Origin: an uncultured Clostridia bacterium
GTDB taxonomy: Bacteria > Bacillota > Clostridia > Peptostreptococcales > Anaerovoracaceae
Reading direction: 5' to 3'
Assembly (NCBI GenBank): GCA_938049335.1
Contig: CALIYX010000012.1
Location: 1 to 34,470 of the forward strand
DNA: 34,470 nt
Below, in pieces: positions 15,488-24,186 of this stretch; position 1 is the stretch's first letter; each line of letters begins with the position of its first letter. Position numbers and translations under genes: made by a program. The notes beneath the pieces were generated by a model that worked only from the letters and a program-made list of their open reading frames with translations, had not been told where the DNA came from and did not search any database.

Positions 15488-16099
15488 ATGACAAAATCAC
15501 ATAACATAGAAGAATTTCTAGGAGTTTTATCTTCATCAAGTCCGACTCCAGGTGGCGGTGGTGCCAGCGCTCTTGTAGGTGCCATTGGCGTATCACTAGG
15601 ACACATGGTTGGAGCCCTAACCAGTGGTAAGAAAAAATACGAGGATGTTCAGGGCGAAATAGACCTCCTGCTTAAACATGCGAAGGATTTAACCATAAGT
15701 CTTACGGATTGCATCCAAAAAGACGCTGATGCCTTTGCTCCACTTGCAAGATGCTATTCCTTGCCAAAGGACACACCAGGAAGAGACCAGATTATGGAAG
15801 GCTGCCTTCAGCAGGCTGCATCAGTTCCATTAAATATTATGCGACTAGCCGCTCAGGCTATAGAGATTCAGAGAGAGTTTGCGATTGTCGGAAGCCCACT
15901 TGTCATCTCAGATGCTGCAACAGGCGTCGCACTTTGCCGTGCCTCACTTATGGGTGCACTGGTTAACGTGAAGGTAAACACCAAGCTCATGAAGGATAGA
16001 TGCTATGCTGATATGATAAATGCAGAGGCAGAGGCCCTTGCTGAACAGTACTGCAAGCTTTCAGAGGAAATCTTCTATAACATATTGGAGAGATTTTAA
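15488..16099 (+). CDS. fchA: Formiminotetrahydrofolate cyclodeaminase
   Basis: 203 aa, a stand-alone cyclodeaminase as in clostridial purine, glycine or histidine fermenters. It converts 5-formimino-THF to 5,10-methenyl-THF with release of ammonia. The SSPTPGGGGASALVGAIG loop (about 18-35) and the helical remainder are typical of the FTCD cyclodeaminase domain. No formiminotransferase partner is visible in the window. The stop codon overlaps the folD start (TAATG), so the two proteins are made in a coupled way. A GGGG site and a TATAAT-like stretch lie just before the ATG. Confidence 0.95.
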   Translation: MTKSHNIEEFLGVLSSSSPTPGGGGASALVGAIGVSLGHMVGALTSGKKKYEDVQGEIDLLLKHAKDLTISLTDCIQKDADAFAPLARCYSLPKDTPGRDQIMEGCLQQAASVPLNIMRLAAQAIEIQREFAIVGSPLVISDAATGVALCRASLMGALVNVKVNTKLMKDRCYADMINAEAEALAEQYCKLSEEIFYNILERF

Positions 16100-16959
16100 T
16101 GACAGATATATTAAAGGGCGCCCCTCTCGTTGATAAGCTCTGTGCTGAGCTAATCACTAAGGTCGAGGAGTTATCAAAGCAAAACATTAAGCCTTGCCTT
16201 GCCATTGTTAGAGTTGGTGCAAAGCCTAATGACATAAGCTATGAAAACACAATTCTAAAGCGTTGCGAAAAGATCGGTGCAGTAGCAAAGCAGGTAGTGC
16301 TTGCAGAGGACATCCCTGCAGAGGGCTTTTACGCTGAACTAGAGAAGCTAAACGAGGACTGCAATATCCATGGAATACTGATGTTTAGACCTCTACCATC
16401 ACACATAGATGGCGAGAAGGCTCGCAATTTGATTGCTGCATCAAAAGACGTAGACGGATCAACTGATGCTTCTCTTGCAGGCATCTTCACTGATAGCGAA
16501 GTAGGATTTCCACCTTGCACCGCTTCTGCAGCCATGGAGATACTAGACTTCTATGGAGTTGACCTGAGTGGCAAGAATGCAGTTGTACTAGGCCGCTCTC
16601 TAGTTATCGGAAAGCCTGTTGCAATGATGCTTCTCCGAAAGAATGCCAGTGTAACAATCTGCCATAGCAGAACCAGAAATATAGAGGAGCTTTCGCGCTC
16701 AGCGGATATCCTTATAGCATGCACGGGGCAGCCAGAGAGCGTAGGACCTGAGTATGTTAACCCAAATCAGTGTATAATAGACGTAGGCGTCAGCTATAGT
16801 GAAGCTAAGCAGAAGCTTTGCGGAGATGTAGATTTTGATGCAGTCTCAGATAAGGTCGCTTCCATAACCCCAGTACCTGGTGGTGTTGGTGGCGTCACAT
16901 CAACCATACTAGTTAAGCATCTTGTTGAAGCCGCAGCTAGACAAGCATGCCTTAAATAG
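16099..16959 (+). CDS. folD: Methylene-THF dehydrogenase / methenyl-THF cyclohydrolase
   Basis: 286 aa. It interconverts methylene-, methenyl- and 10-formyl-THF using NAD(P). The substrate-site segment RPLPSHIDGEKARNL with KDVDGST (about 94-116), the nucleotide loop VVLGRSLVIGKPVA (about 160-173), CHSRT and the C-terminal TPVPGGVGGVTSTIL are all clear. In well-studied FolD the catalytic Lys is four residues after a Tyr; here the corresponding stretch is YENTILK, with Lys six residues after Tyr, a variant I believe also occurs in other Clostridia. This may shift the balance between the two activities. Its start overlaps fchA by one base. Confidence 0.96.
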   Translation: MTDILKGAPLVDKLCAELITKVEELSKQNIKPCLAIVRVGAKPNDISYENTILKRCEKIGAVAKQVVLAEDIPAEGFYAELEKLNEDCNIHGILMFRPLPSHIDGEKARNLIAASKDVDGSTDASLAGIFTDSEVGFPPCTASAAMEILDFYGVDLSGKNAVVLGRSLVIGKPVAMMLLRKNASVTICHSRTRNIEELSRSADILIACTGQPESVGPEYVNPNQCIIDVGVSYSEAKQKLCGDVDFDAVSDKVASITPVPGGVGGVTSTILVKHLVEAAARQACLK

Positions 16960-16994
16960 AGCAACTAAGATAAGCTAGTTTAATATGTTTAATG

Positions 16995-17090
16995 TCAGAG
17001 TAGGATTTGGCGCGTTAAGTGTCGCAGGATGGGAGTTGTCTGCGAACGAAAGGAATTTATTCCTGCGGTGCCAATTCCGCATCCGCTGCC
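16995..17090 (+). promoter_or_regulatory. Tetrahydrofolate (THF) riboswitch
   Basis: The conserved parts of the folT-type THF riboswitch appear in order: AGAGTAGG, GCGCGTTAAGTGT (about 17010-17022), GGATGGGA, GAACGAA, GCGGTGCCAATTCCGCATCC and GCTG at the 3' end. It lies between folD and folT. Downstream, TGCCAC at the aptamer's 3' edge can pair with GTGGCA at 17109-17114, while a compact hairpin GTGGC/GCCAC (17109-17121) abuts the AAAGGAG ribosome binding site. Control is thus probably at translation of FolT. Confidence 0.93.
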
Positions 17091-17136
17091 ACTTTAGATT
17101 CTTCTTTTGTGGCATAGCCACGAAAGGAGTTTTTTT

Positions 17137-17655
17137 ATGAAAACAAACACAAAACAGATGACGCTGAATTCAGTTCTAGCCGCTATTTGCGCAACTCTAG
17201 CCTTCCTTGCAATCTCAACACAGGGAATGAAGATTACCTTTGAGAGCTTCCCAGTTCTCATCGGCGCGTTGTTATTCGGCCCACTAAGTGGGGTCGCTAT
17301 CGGTACACTCGGTACCGTAATTTACCAGCTGCTCAAATTCGGCATCACATTCACAACACCACTTTGGATTCTCCCATACACTCTCTATGGGCTGTACGTG
17401 GGATTATACGCAAAGCGTCACGGCTTCAAGCTAAGCACTAAGCAGACATTCTTCATCATAATGTCAGGAGAACTTCTGATTACAGTAATCAACACTATCT
17501 CACTCTACATAGATAGCCACATTTACGGTTACTACACTCCTGCTTTGATTTTAGGGCTTCTGCTTCCTAGACTTGGACTCTGCGTTGCAAAGGGAATTGC
17601 ATTCTCAGTAATCGCACCTCAGATAGTGAAGCCACTTCAGAAAATATCAAAGTGA
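17137..17655 (+). CDS. folT: FolT, folate-specific S component of an ECF transporter
   Basis: 172 aa from the ATG at 17137, chosen because AAAGGAG lies 7 bases upstream; a TTG at 17107 would extend it into the riboswitch hairpin and has no such site. The protein has about five to six membrane helices with an opening TLNSVLAAICATLAFLAIST, then FESFPVLIGALLFGPLSGVAIGTLGT, the usual shape of FolT. It binds folates in the membrane and needs the shared EcfA/A'/T energising module, which is not in this window. The THF riboswitch directly upstream and folC directly downstream strongly support folate as ligand. Confidence 0.94.
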   Translation: MKTNTKQMTLNSVLAAICATLAFLAISTQGMKITFESFPVLIGALLFGPLSGVAIGTLGTVIYQLLKFGITFTTPLWILPYTLYGLYVGLYAKRHGFKLSTKQTFFIIMSGELLITVINTISLYIDSHIYGYYTPALILGLLLPRLGLCVAKGIAFSVIAPQIVKPLQKISK

Positions 17656-17667
17656 GATTAGAGTATA

Positions 17668-19509
17668 ATGGAAAACACAAACCAAAGAATGAAGGCTGAG
17701 CAAATCATCACATATGATGATGCACTAAGCTACATCGAAAACTATACATGGAGCAAGACTCGCCTAGGACTCTCAAGAACCTACGAGCTTCTTGAAGCGC
17801 TCGGAAACCCGCAGGATGCACTTAAGTTTGTCCACGTAGCTGGAAGCAATGGTAAAGGAAGTACCTGCGCAATGCTCTCATCAATACTGTCAAAGGCTGG
17901 ATTTAAGACGGGATTCTATCTGTCTCCTCACCTTTTCAGTTTCTGCGAGCGTTTTCAGATAGATGGAGTACAAATCTCTGAAGAGGATTTCATAGACATA
18001 ACAAGGAAGGTTGCAGCTGCTGCAGACAGCCTAGATGACCATCCTAGTCAGTTTGAAATTTCAACCGCTATAGCCTTTCTCTACTTCAAGACTCAAGGTT
18101 GTGACATTATAGTTCTCGAAGTCGGCATGGGTGGAAGCCTAGACAGCACCAATGTTATAAAGGCTCCTGAAGTTGCCGTAATCTGTAACATCGGCCTAGA
18201 CCACACGGATTTCCTCGGAAGTACTCTTGCCGAAATAGCCGAAAACAAAGCTGGCATTATTAAGCCAGGCTGCGATGTCGTTTGCTACGAAATGGCTAGC
18301 GAGGCGCTATCAGTCATAGAAAACAGATGCACGGAGCTAAACATCCCTCTTCATATATCAAAGTTTGATAAGCTAAAGTGTCTAAACCAAAGCCTGAAAA
18401 CTCAATCCTTTAGCTACGAGGGCATAGAATACTCAATATCCCTTCTCGGCGAGCACCAGTGCAAAAACGCCTCTGTGGCAATAGAGGTAATAAAAGCGCT
18501 CCGCTCAAGAGATTGGACAGTCTCTGACGTGGCTATAAAGCAAGGCCTTCGCGATGCAAAATGGCCAGCGAGATTTGAGATATTATCACTTGACCCTATA
18601 TTTATATTAGATGGAGGGCACAACCCTCAGTGCGCAAGCTCAATAGTCAAGGCTATTTCAGACTATCTTCCAGAGCAAAAGCTTAAACTTGTAATCGGAA
18701 TGCTTGCGGACAAGAATATCAGCGAGGTCATAGATATAATTGCACCTAAAGTCAGTGAGTTCTACTGCCTGACACCAGATAGCGATAGAGCAATGCCAGC
18801 TGGCGAACTTGCAGGTTTGATTAGATCAAAAGGATTAAGCGCTAGGGCACACGCTTCAAGCGAAGACTGTCTATCGGAAGTCTTAGAGACTGCAGGCGAA
18901 CAGCCTATAATGGCCTTTGGCTCGCTATATCTTGCAGGAGAGCTTAGAAAAAGCGCTGCAAAAGTCCTTCAGAAAAAGCAAAGAAAAGAAGCTCTAGCTG
19001 CAAGAAACTCACTCAGTGGTGACTATATAAAGCAGGCCTCACGTGTAATATGCGAAAAACTTATCTCTAGCGATGAGTTTCAAAACGCTAAGAAGATATT
19101 CGTTTACAAGGCTGTAGCTTGTGAAGTAAGGCTTGATGACTTAATAGAAAAGGCACAGTCCCTTGGTAAGGAGATATACTATCCTCTTTGTAAGGACAAG
19201 AGTGAAATGCTCGCTCTCAAGCCAGGCCCTGACACAGTATGGAAAGAGGGTTCCTTCGGAATATCAGAGCCTAGTGAAGCTGGCTCTAGCGAAGTTAAGC
19301 CAGACGAGCTAGACCTCATAATATGTCCGCTGGCGGGCTTTGATGAAGCTGGTAACCGCATAGGAATGGGTGGCGGATACTACGATAGATTTCTTGCAAA
19401 AGCTGGATCAGCAAAGGCCATAGGAGTTGCCTTTGATTGCCAAAGGCTAGAGAGAATACTTGCTCAGCCACATGATATTGCGCTTCCAAAGATAATCACA
19501 GAAAAATAA
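17668..19509 (+). CDS. Folylpolyglutamate synthase fused to 5-formyl-THF cyclo-ligase
   Basis: 613 aa, two enzymes in one chain. Residues about 10-430 are FolC: P-loop GSNGKGST (59-66), the YLSPHL segment, CNIGLDHTDFLG with the metal site, and DGGHNPQ near 316. Residues about 435-613 are 5-formyl-THF cyclo-ligase (MTHFS): KKQRKEALAARNSLS at its start, YPLCKDKSEM in the middle, and the GMGGGYYDRFL nucleotide loop (about 565-575). FolC adds glutamates to retain folates; MTHFS uses ATP to recover 5-formyl-THF as methenyl-THF. The FolC part lies close to the usual length and MTHFS is complete, so this looks like a working fusion. I know of no established gene name for the fusion. The gene is 13 bases after folT; its Shine-Dalgarno sequence is weak. 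Confidence 0.93.
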   Translation: MENTNQRMKAEQIITYDDALSYIENYTWSKTRLGLSRTYELLEALGNPQDALKFVHVAGSNGKGSTCAMLSSILSKAGFKTGFYLSPHLFSFCERFQIDGVQISEEDFIDITRKVAAAADSLDDHPSQFEISTAIAFLYFKTQGCDIIVLEVGMGGSLDSTNVIKAPEVAVICNIGLDHTDFLGSTLAEIAENKAGIIKPGCDVVCYEMASEALSVIENRCTELNIPLHISKFDKLKCLNQSLKTQSFSYEGIEYSISLLGEHQCKNASVAIEVIKALRSRDWTVSDVAIKQGLRDAKWPARFEILSLDPIFILDGGHNPQCASSIVKAISDYLPEQKLKLVIGMLADKNISEVIDIIAPKVSEFYCLTPDSDRAMPAGELAGLIRSKGLSARAHASSEDCLSEVLETAGEQPIMAFGSLYLAGELRKSAAKVLQKKQRKEALAARNSLSGDYIKQASRVICEKLISSDEFQNAKKIFVYKAVACEVRLDDLIEKAQSLGKEIYYPLCKDKSEMLALKPGPDTVWKEGSFGISEPSEAGSSEVKPDELDLIICPLAGFDEAGNRIGMGGGYYDRFLAKAGSAKAIGVAFDCQRLERILAQPHDIALPKIITEK

Positions 19510-19548
19510 ACAAAGCCCTGCATAAAACAACAAGGCTTCCTAATTAAA

Positions 19549-19577
19549 AAGAGTGCATGAAAATCTCATACACTCTT
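19549..19577. terminator. Bidirectional terminator between folC fusion and pckA
   Basis: Stem AAGAGTGCATGA / TCATACACTCTT with one mismatch and a 5-base loop. Both flanks are T-rich in the direction read (plus: TTATATTTTATTTT, minus: CTCTTTTTAATT), suiting the two convergent genes. Confidence 0.85.
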
Positions 19578-19582
19578 ATATT

Positions 19583-21151
19583 TTATTTTAGCTTAGGTCC
19601 TGCTGCTACAACCTCCGCATCCATCTTTGTGTACTTCTTGAAGTTTTCAACAAAGCTTAAAGCCAGCATCTGACATCTCTTCTCATAAGCCTTCTTATCT
19701 TCCCATGTGTTTGCTGGGAATAGTAGCTCTGAAGGAACGCCCTCAATAGCCTTAGGAACTGCTACGCCAAAGGTCTCGTCATTAACAAACTCAGACTTCT
19801 CTATTTCTCCTGTAAGAGCAGCTGTTACCATTGCTCTTGTGTACGATAGCTTCATTCTCTTTCCAGTACCATTCCATCCTGTGTTGATTAGGTAAACATT
19901 AGCACCTGACTTTTCTACCTTTTCAGCCAGCATCCTAGCATAAACAGAAGGATCTAGTGGTAGGAACGGCTCTCCAAAACATGTTGAAAATGTTGGAACT
20001 GGCTCTGTTATGCCGATTTCCGTACCCGCCACCTTTGATGTGAAGCCGGAAACAAAATAGTACATAGCCTGGTTTTTGTCGAGCTTGGAAATCGGAGGAA
20101 GCACTCCGTAAGCGTCTGCTGTAAGGAAGATTACCGTCTTAGGCACACTCTTGGACATTCCAGAGAGCTCCGCATTTGGTATATGCTCAATAGGATATCC
20201 AACTCTTGTGTTTACTGCTAGGGAATCATCAAAGAAGTCAAACTCTCTTGTATCCTCATCCATAACAACATTTTCCACCACAGCACCAGCCTTAATGGCG
20301 TTATATATTTCTGGTTCATTTTCTACTGAGAGATTGATACACTTCGCATAACATCCGCCCTCAAAGTTGAATATTGAATCATCAGACCAGCCATGCTCAT
20401 CATCACCGATAAGCTTACGCTTAGGATCTGCTGAAAGCGTGGTCTTTCCTGTTCCTGAAAGGCCAAAGAACACTGCGCTGTCATTATCTTTTCCGACATT
20501 TGCCGAGCAGTGCATTGGAAAAACATCCTTCTTAGGAAGCACATAGTTCATAATCGAGAAAACAGACTTCTTGATTTCTCCTGAATAGTATGTTCCGCAG
20601 ATTAAAACCTCGTGTGATTCATAGTTTATTATGATAGCTGCCTCTGAATGTGTTCCGTCAACCTCAGGGATACACTTGAATCCAGGTGCTACATAGATTG
20701 TATAGTCCTGCTTAAAGTTCTCAAGTTGCTCGGCCGTAGGTCTCATTAAAAGCTGATGAATGAATAGGTTCTGTGAAGCAAGTTCATTTATTATTCTGAA
20801 TGACTGTCTATATCTTTCGTCTCCGCCTGCAAATCCATCAAAGATGAATACTTCTTTATTATGCAAGTATGCTACTATCTTAGCTTTTAGCGCATTGAAC
20901 TTTGATTCATCGATTGGGCGATTAACCTTTCCCCAAGCAATTTCATCGTGAACTGCTGGCGTATCAACAATGAATTTGTCATTTGCGCTTCTTCCTGTAT
21001 ATTTGCCAGTCTTTACAACTAGCGCTCCCGTATTTGAGATCTTCCCCTCGCCTCTTCTCAATGCATGCTCAGTGAGCTTGGCAGGTGATAGATTGCGATA
21101 AATTACCTTTGTATTAATAATGCCGGATGTTTCCAGTCCGTAGGTTTCCAT
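19583..21151 (-). CDS. pckA: Phosphoenolpyruvate carboxykinase (ATP)
   Basis: 522 aa, normal for the ATP-type enzyme. It interconverts oxaloacetate and ATP with PEP, CO2 and ADP in the cytosol. In anaerobes it often runs toward oxaloacetate. The signature FFGLSGTGKTTLSADP (about 225-240) holds the P-loop, and LIGDDEHGW with the metal-binding Asp follows. The segment ARMLAEKVEKSGANVYLINTGW is also typical. AGGAGG precedes the ATG. It is 34 bases downstream of the M18 aminopeptidase, so the two probably share a transcript, and it ends at a shared terminator with the folate operon. Confidence 0.98.
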   Translation of the reverse strand: METYGLETSGIINTKVIYRNLSPAKLTEHALRRGEGKISNTGALVVKTGKYTGRSANDKFIVDTPAVHDEIAWGKVNRPIDESKFNALKAKIVAYLHNKEVFIFDGFAGGDERYRQSFRIINELASQNLFIHQLLMRPTAEQLENFKQDYTIYVAPGFKCIPEVDGTHSEAAIIINYESHEVLICGTYYSGEIKKSVFSIMNYVLPKKDVFPMHCSANVGKDNDSAVFFGLSGTGKTTLSADPKRKLIGDDEHGWSDDSIFNFEGGCYAKCINLSVENEPEIYNAIKAGAVVENVVMDEDTREFDFFDDSLAVNTRVGYPIEHIPNAELSGMSKSVPKTVIFLTADAYGVLPPISKLDKNQAMYYFVSGFTSKVAGTEIGITEPVPTFSTCFGEPFLPLDPSVYARMLAEKVEKSGANVYLINTGWNGTGKRMKLSYTRAMVTAALTGEIEKSEFVNDETFGVAVPKAIEGVPSELLFPANTWEDKKAYEKRCQMLALSFVENFKKYTKMDAEVVAAGPKLK

Positions 21152-21185
21152 TTGTTTCCTCCTATATCTGAGTTAAGTATCTTAG

Positions 21186-22523
21186 TTAAAAACTTAGTGA
21201 ATAACTTCCTGCTCCCTCAAAGACCACGCTAGTCTCATAGAAGCATTTTAGCGCTTTGATCAAATAATCTGTGTCCTCACTGCCTGCCGTTTCGTATGGC
21301 GAATGCATCGCAAGCTGTGCCAGTCCTATGTCGACTGTATTTAATGATACCTGAGCGCTAGATATATTTCCGAGTGTCGAACCGCCCGCCATATCTGAGC
21401 GATTTGCAAACTCTTGGTAGGGAACCTCTGCCCTTTTACAAATCTGTTTGAACATAGCAGCTGAAACTGCGTCCGTCGTATATTTCTGGTTAGCACTGTG
21501 CTTTATCACTATGCCCCTATTCATCTCTGGTCTGTTTATAGGGTCAGCCTTTGATGAGGCATTTGGATGTACCGCATGCGCATTGTCCGCTGAGACCATC
21601 ATGCTCGAAGCCACAAGCTTTGCTATCTCCGAAACACTCTTTCCGAAGGCTTCACCTATCCTGTTTATAGTGTCGCTTAGGAAGGTCGATCCTGCACCCT
21701 GCTTAGTTTCGCTTCCGACCTCTTCATTATCAAAGGCCGCCAGCATCTGGACAGCATCCTTGCTCTCCGCTGCTAAGAGCGCCTGCAGAGCAGAGTAAAC
21801 GCACTGCAAATCATCGATGTGCGGAGCTGAGAAGAACTCGTTCTTCGCTCCCCAGAAAGTCGGCTTCGTCCTGCTATACAGAAACAGATCACTTCCGACA
21901 ATATTATCCTTACATACACCGGCAGAATCCGCTACTAGCTCCATGAACTCACCCTTTGATCCCGCCTGAGAAAAAAGCGGTAGCATATCATTTTGCACGT
22001 TGAACGCGATTCCGTCGTTTGCTTTACGGTTCATGTGAATTGCGAGATTAGGAATCATAAGGAGATCACGGTCGATATTGACAAGCTTAGTGCTTAGTCT
22101 AACCTGGCCTCCTGCCTCGTCACATTCCTCACTCACAACAACTCTTCCAGCAACCGAAAGCGGTCTATCAAACCATGGAGCCATTAGCATACCGCCATAG
22201 CCTTCCACATTAAGCTTGACATATAGTTCACCCTCTTCAATCTCAGGTCTATCACCCTTAATCTTGAAACACGGTGAATCAGTGTGCGCTGAGGCAATCT
22301 GGAATCCTTTAAAATTATTTTTGGGCAGCCTAAAAGCCAGAACCGATGACTCGTTTCTGACTACAAAGTACTTTCCGTTATCTTTTAGATTCCACGAACT
22401 GCCCTCGCTGAGTTCCTCAAAGCCATGCTCTTCCAATATCGCGCGTACATTTGCCACGACATGAAAGGGCGTAGGAGACTTTTCTAGGAAGCCCATAAGT
22501 GCCTTCGTTGAATTTTCGTACAT
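21186..22523 (-). CDS. M18-family aminopeptidase
   Basis: 445 aa from the ATG at 22523, where GGAGG lies 6 bases upstream; the longer reading begins at a TTG (22547) and runs over that site, so it is rejected. The enzyme is a dizinc aminopeptidase (DnpEP/ApeB type) acting on N-terminal acidic or neutral residues in the cytosol, normally as a dodecamer. Metal-site motifs are ASAHTDSPCFKIK (about 81), DNEEVGSETKQGAGS (about 264) and the DNAHAVHPN block (about 312), plus SDMAGGSTLGN further on. pckA follows. A TATAAT at 22566-22561 (minus) may be its -10. Confidence 0.93.
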   Translation of the reverse strand: MYENSTKALMGFLEKSPTPFHVVANVRAILEEHGFEELSEGSSWNLKDNGKYFVVRNESSVLAFRLPKNNFKGFQIASAHTDSPCFKIKGDRPEIEEGELYVKLNVEGYGGMLMAPWFDRPLSVAGRVVVSEECDEAGGQVRLSTKLVNIDRDLLMIPNLAIHMNRKANDGIAFNVQNDMLPLFSQAGSKGEFMELVADSAGVCKDNIVGSDLFLYSRTKPTFWGAKNEFFSAPHIDDLQCVYSALQALLAAESKDAVQMLAAFDNEEVGSETKQGAGSTFLSDTINRIGEAFGKSVSEIAKLVASSMMVSADNAHAVHPNASSKADPINRPEMNRGIVIKHSANQKYTTDAVSAAMFKQICKRAEVPYQEFANRSDMAGGSTLGNISSAQVSLNTVDIGLAQLAMHSPYETAGSEDTDYLIKALKCFYETSVVFEGAGSYSLSF

Positions 22524-22560
22524 TTCATCCTCCAAAATCTCTATCAATTGTACTAATACT

Positions 22561-22566
22561 ATTATA
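22561..22566 (-). promoter_or_regulatory. Possible -10 of the aminopeptidase-pckA unit
   Basis: TATAAT on the minus strand, 38 bases before the aminopeptidase ATG. The nearest -35-like sequence is TTAACA at a longer than usual spacing, so the call is tentative. Confidence 0.4.
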
Positions 22567-22678
22567 CGACATTACAAAGAGATTTTGTTAAATAAATGTT
22601 AATTATTTTGATCTATATATTTTGTTTTGTAATTAAATTCATCAAAACCATGAATTACTTGACTACTACATCAAAACT

Positions 22679-22735
22679 TGCCGAACTAAACCAAGGCTAT
22701 GCTAGGACTTAGGTCTCAGCCTCCTAAATTCGGCA
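22679..22735 (-). terminator. Long imperfect hairpin after the TetR-like gene
   Basis: TGCCGAA (22679-22685) pairs with TTCGGCA (22729-22735), and inner parts AGGCT/AGCCT and CTAGGAC/TTAGGTC can also pair. On the minus strand it is followed by AAGTTTTGATG. It stands in the roughly 280-base gap between the TetR-like gene and the aminopeptidase; apart from this and the -10 at 22561 I see nothing else there. It may be a terminator or a small structured repeat. Confidence 0.5.
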
Positions 22736-22802
22736 CAGCTCAAATTCACTAGTACTAGAGCATCCTGCACTAGCCCCATCCATCAAAGAAATACAGCTAA
22801 AT

Positions 22803-23456
22803 CTAGCTGCGTTCCTCGACAAGTGCCATTCCTACCGTTCCCACGCTCGCCGTTATATTGCTCAAAAATAGCGCAATATCGTCGTCGCTAACCGGGTAGT
22901 TCATTTCCTTCCAAAGGAAGATTGTCGCAAGCATTCCCTCCATTACAAAGGTTAGATAGAAATCCATCCAAGGCATGCTCTTTTCACTAGCCCCTGCATA
23001 GGCAATCAGGGTCGCCTTCTCCTGCTTTACAATCTTCTTAGTAAGTCTCGAATGCCCATCAAAATACATCACAAGCCTAAACAGCTCTGGATTATACCTA
23101 AGCTGGTTAATCAGGTTCTCAAAGATAGGAAGTATAATCTTTGATAGTTCCTCCTGCTCAGCTGACATCTGATTCTTGCCCTCATACTTTGCCATATCCA
23201 CATGAGACTTTGCTATACAATCGACCAATAATCCGTTTAGATCCTCTACTAGGTTATTTTCGATTTCGTCCATAACCTGATAGATATCGGAATAGTGATT
23301 ATAGAAGGTTTTTCTATTCACGTCCGCTTCTTTCGTTAACTCTATAATAGTAATATCGGAAATGTTTTTCTTGTCCATAAGCGTCATAAGTGCATCCTGA
23401 ATCGCTTTTTTGGTCTTCTTGACACGTCTATCGCTATGCTTTTTGTTGTCATTCAT
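22803..23456 (-). CDS. TetR/AcrR-family transcriptional regulator
   Basis: 217 aa from the ATG at 23456, where GAGGAG lies 7 bases upstream; the earlier ATG at 23513 has no ribosome binding site. Residues about 10-55 form the TetR DNA-binding domain: RRVKKTKKAIQDALMTLM, then ISDITIIELTKEADVNRKTFYNHYSDIYQV, where the recognition helix is VNRKTFYNHY. The C-terminal part is helical and belongs to the type III (DhaS-like) effector-domain group by feel. A 7-bp inverted repeat at 23538-23566 upstream may be its own operator. Its ligand is unknown. Confidence 0.92.
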   Translation of the reverse strand: MNDNKKHSDRRVKKTKKAIQDALMTLMDKKNISDITIIELTKEADVNRKTFYNHYSDIYQVMDEIENNLVEDLNGLLVDCIAKSHVDMAKYEGKNQMSAEQEELSKIILPIFENLINQLRYNPELFRLVMYFDGHSRLTKKIVKQEKATLIAYAGASEKSMPWMDFYLTFVMEGMLATIFLWKEMNYPVSDDDIALFLSNITASVGTVGMALVEERS

Positions 23457-23537
23457 ACTCGTCTCCTCTAATTCTGCATACTTTACACGTCTACGCCTAT
23501 ATTGGTCATTCAATTGTATATACTCATCATACTACTT

Positions 23538-23566
23538 ATTTGTATAATAATCAACATCGTACAAAT
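23538..23566. promoter_or_regulatory. Inverted repeat, candidate TetR operator
   Basis: ATTTGTA (23538-23544) and TACAAAT (23560-23566) are exact inverted repeats 15 bases apart, 82-110 bases upstream of the TetR-like start. The rest of the roughly 300-base gap to 23755 is AT-rich, with a small hairpin at 23685-23707 (AGGTG/CACCT with inner AAGC/GCTT). Confidence 0.45.
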
Positions 23567-23754
23567 TTTCTTACACTTACTCCACATTATAATCAAAAAT
23601 AGAGGCTTATTTTTGACGGAAAATGCACGTTTTGAAAAATTAGATTGATATTTCTGTGAATAAGGATTAAGATGAATTTAAGATAGGTGAAGCTATGCTT
23701 ACCACCTTTATGCATATAGATTGAGATATTTCTTTGTGAATGAGAGGTACTATT

Positions 23755-24066
23755 ATGAAATATAATTTAGTAACAAAAAAGAATATCGCTATTGCAGCTT
23801 TTATAATTCTAGTAATAATTGCTACTGTTTGTTTCGATTATTTTCGCACTCTAAATGCAAATAATCAGCAGCTGACCAAAATGCTACAAGCAGTCGAGGA
23901 AAATCCTGTAAGTTCTGAGATCAAGGACAAGGATGGTAATAACATCACAGAAGATTTCCTAAAGAGATATAAGGAAGACTTCAAAAACGGAGACTACAGC
24001 AAGGCCATCAAAGAAATCCGCGAGAAACAATATTCTGTTGCTGCCAGCTATAGGATTATATCTTAA
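23755..24066 (+). CDS. Small single-pass membrane protein, 103 aa
   Basis: The ATG at 23755 has AGAGG about 8 bases upstream and is preferred over an ATG at 23740 that lacks one. A KKNK motif precedes one hydrophobic helix (about 14-29), followed by a polar, mostly helical domain rich in Lys, Glu and Asp, so the C-terminus probably lies outside the cell. I do not recognise the family. It is divergent from the TetR-like gene, and so could be its target, but nothing else in the sequence gives a role. Confidence 0.7.
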   Translation: MKYNLVTKKNIAIAAFIILVIIATVCFDYFRTLNANNQQLTKMLQAVEENPVSSEIKDKDGNNITEDFLKRYKEDFKNGDYSKAIKEIREKQYSVAASYRIIS

Positions 24067-24186
24067 AATTTGCCTAAAATTTAACTGTATACAAATTTCC
24101 TATTTTACATCTTGCCCATTTTGATATATTATTTTATTAGCTAGTAAAAAATTTAACAAAGCGTTTTATATCTAAAGGAGAATAAT

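Noticed and set aside
17107..17136. Extended N-terminus for FolT from a TTG
   Set aside because: The segment is the riboswitch expression platform, and the ATG at 17137 has a well-spaced AAAGGAG.
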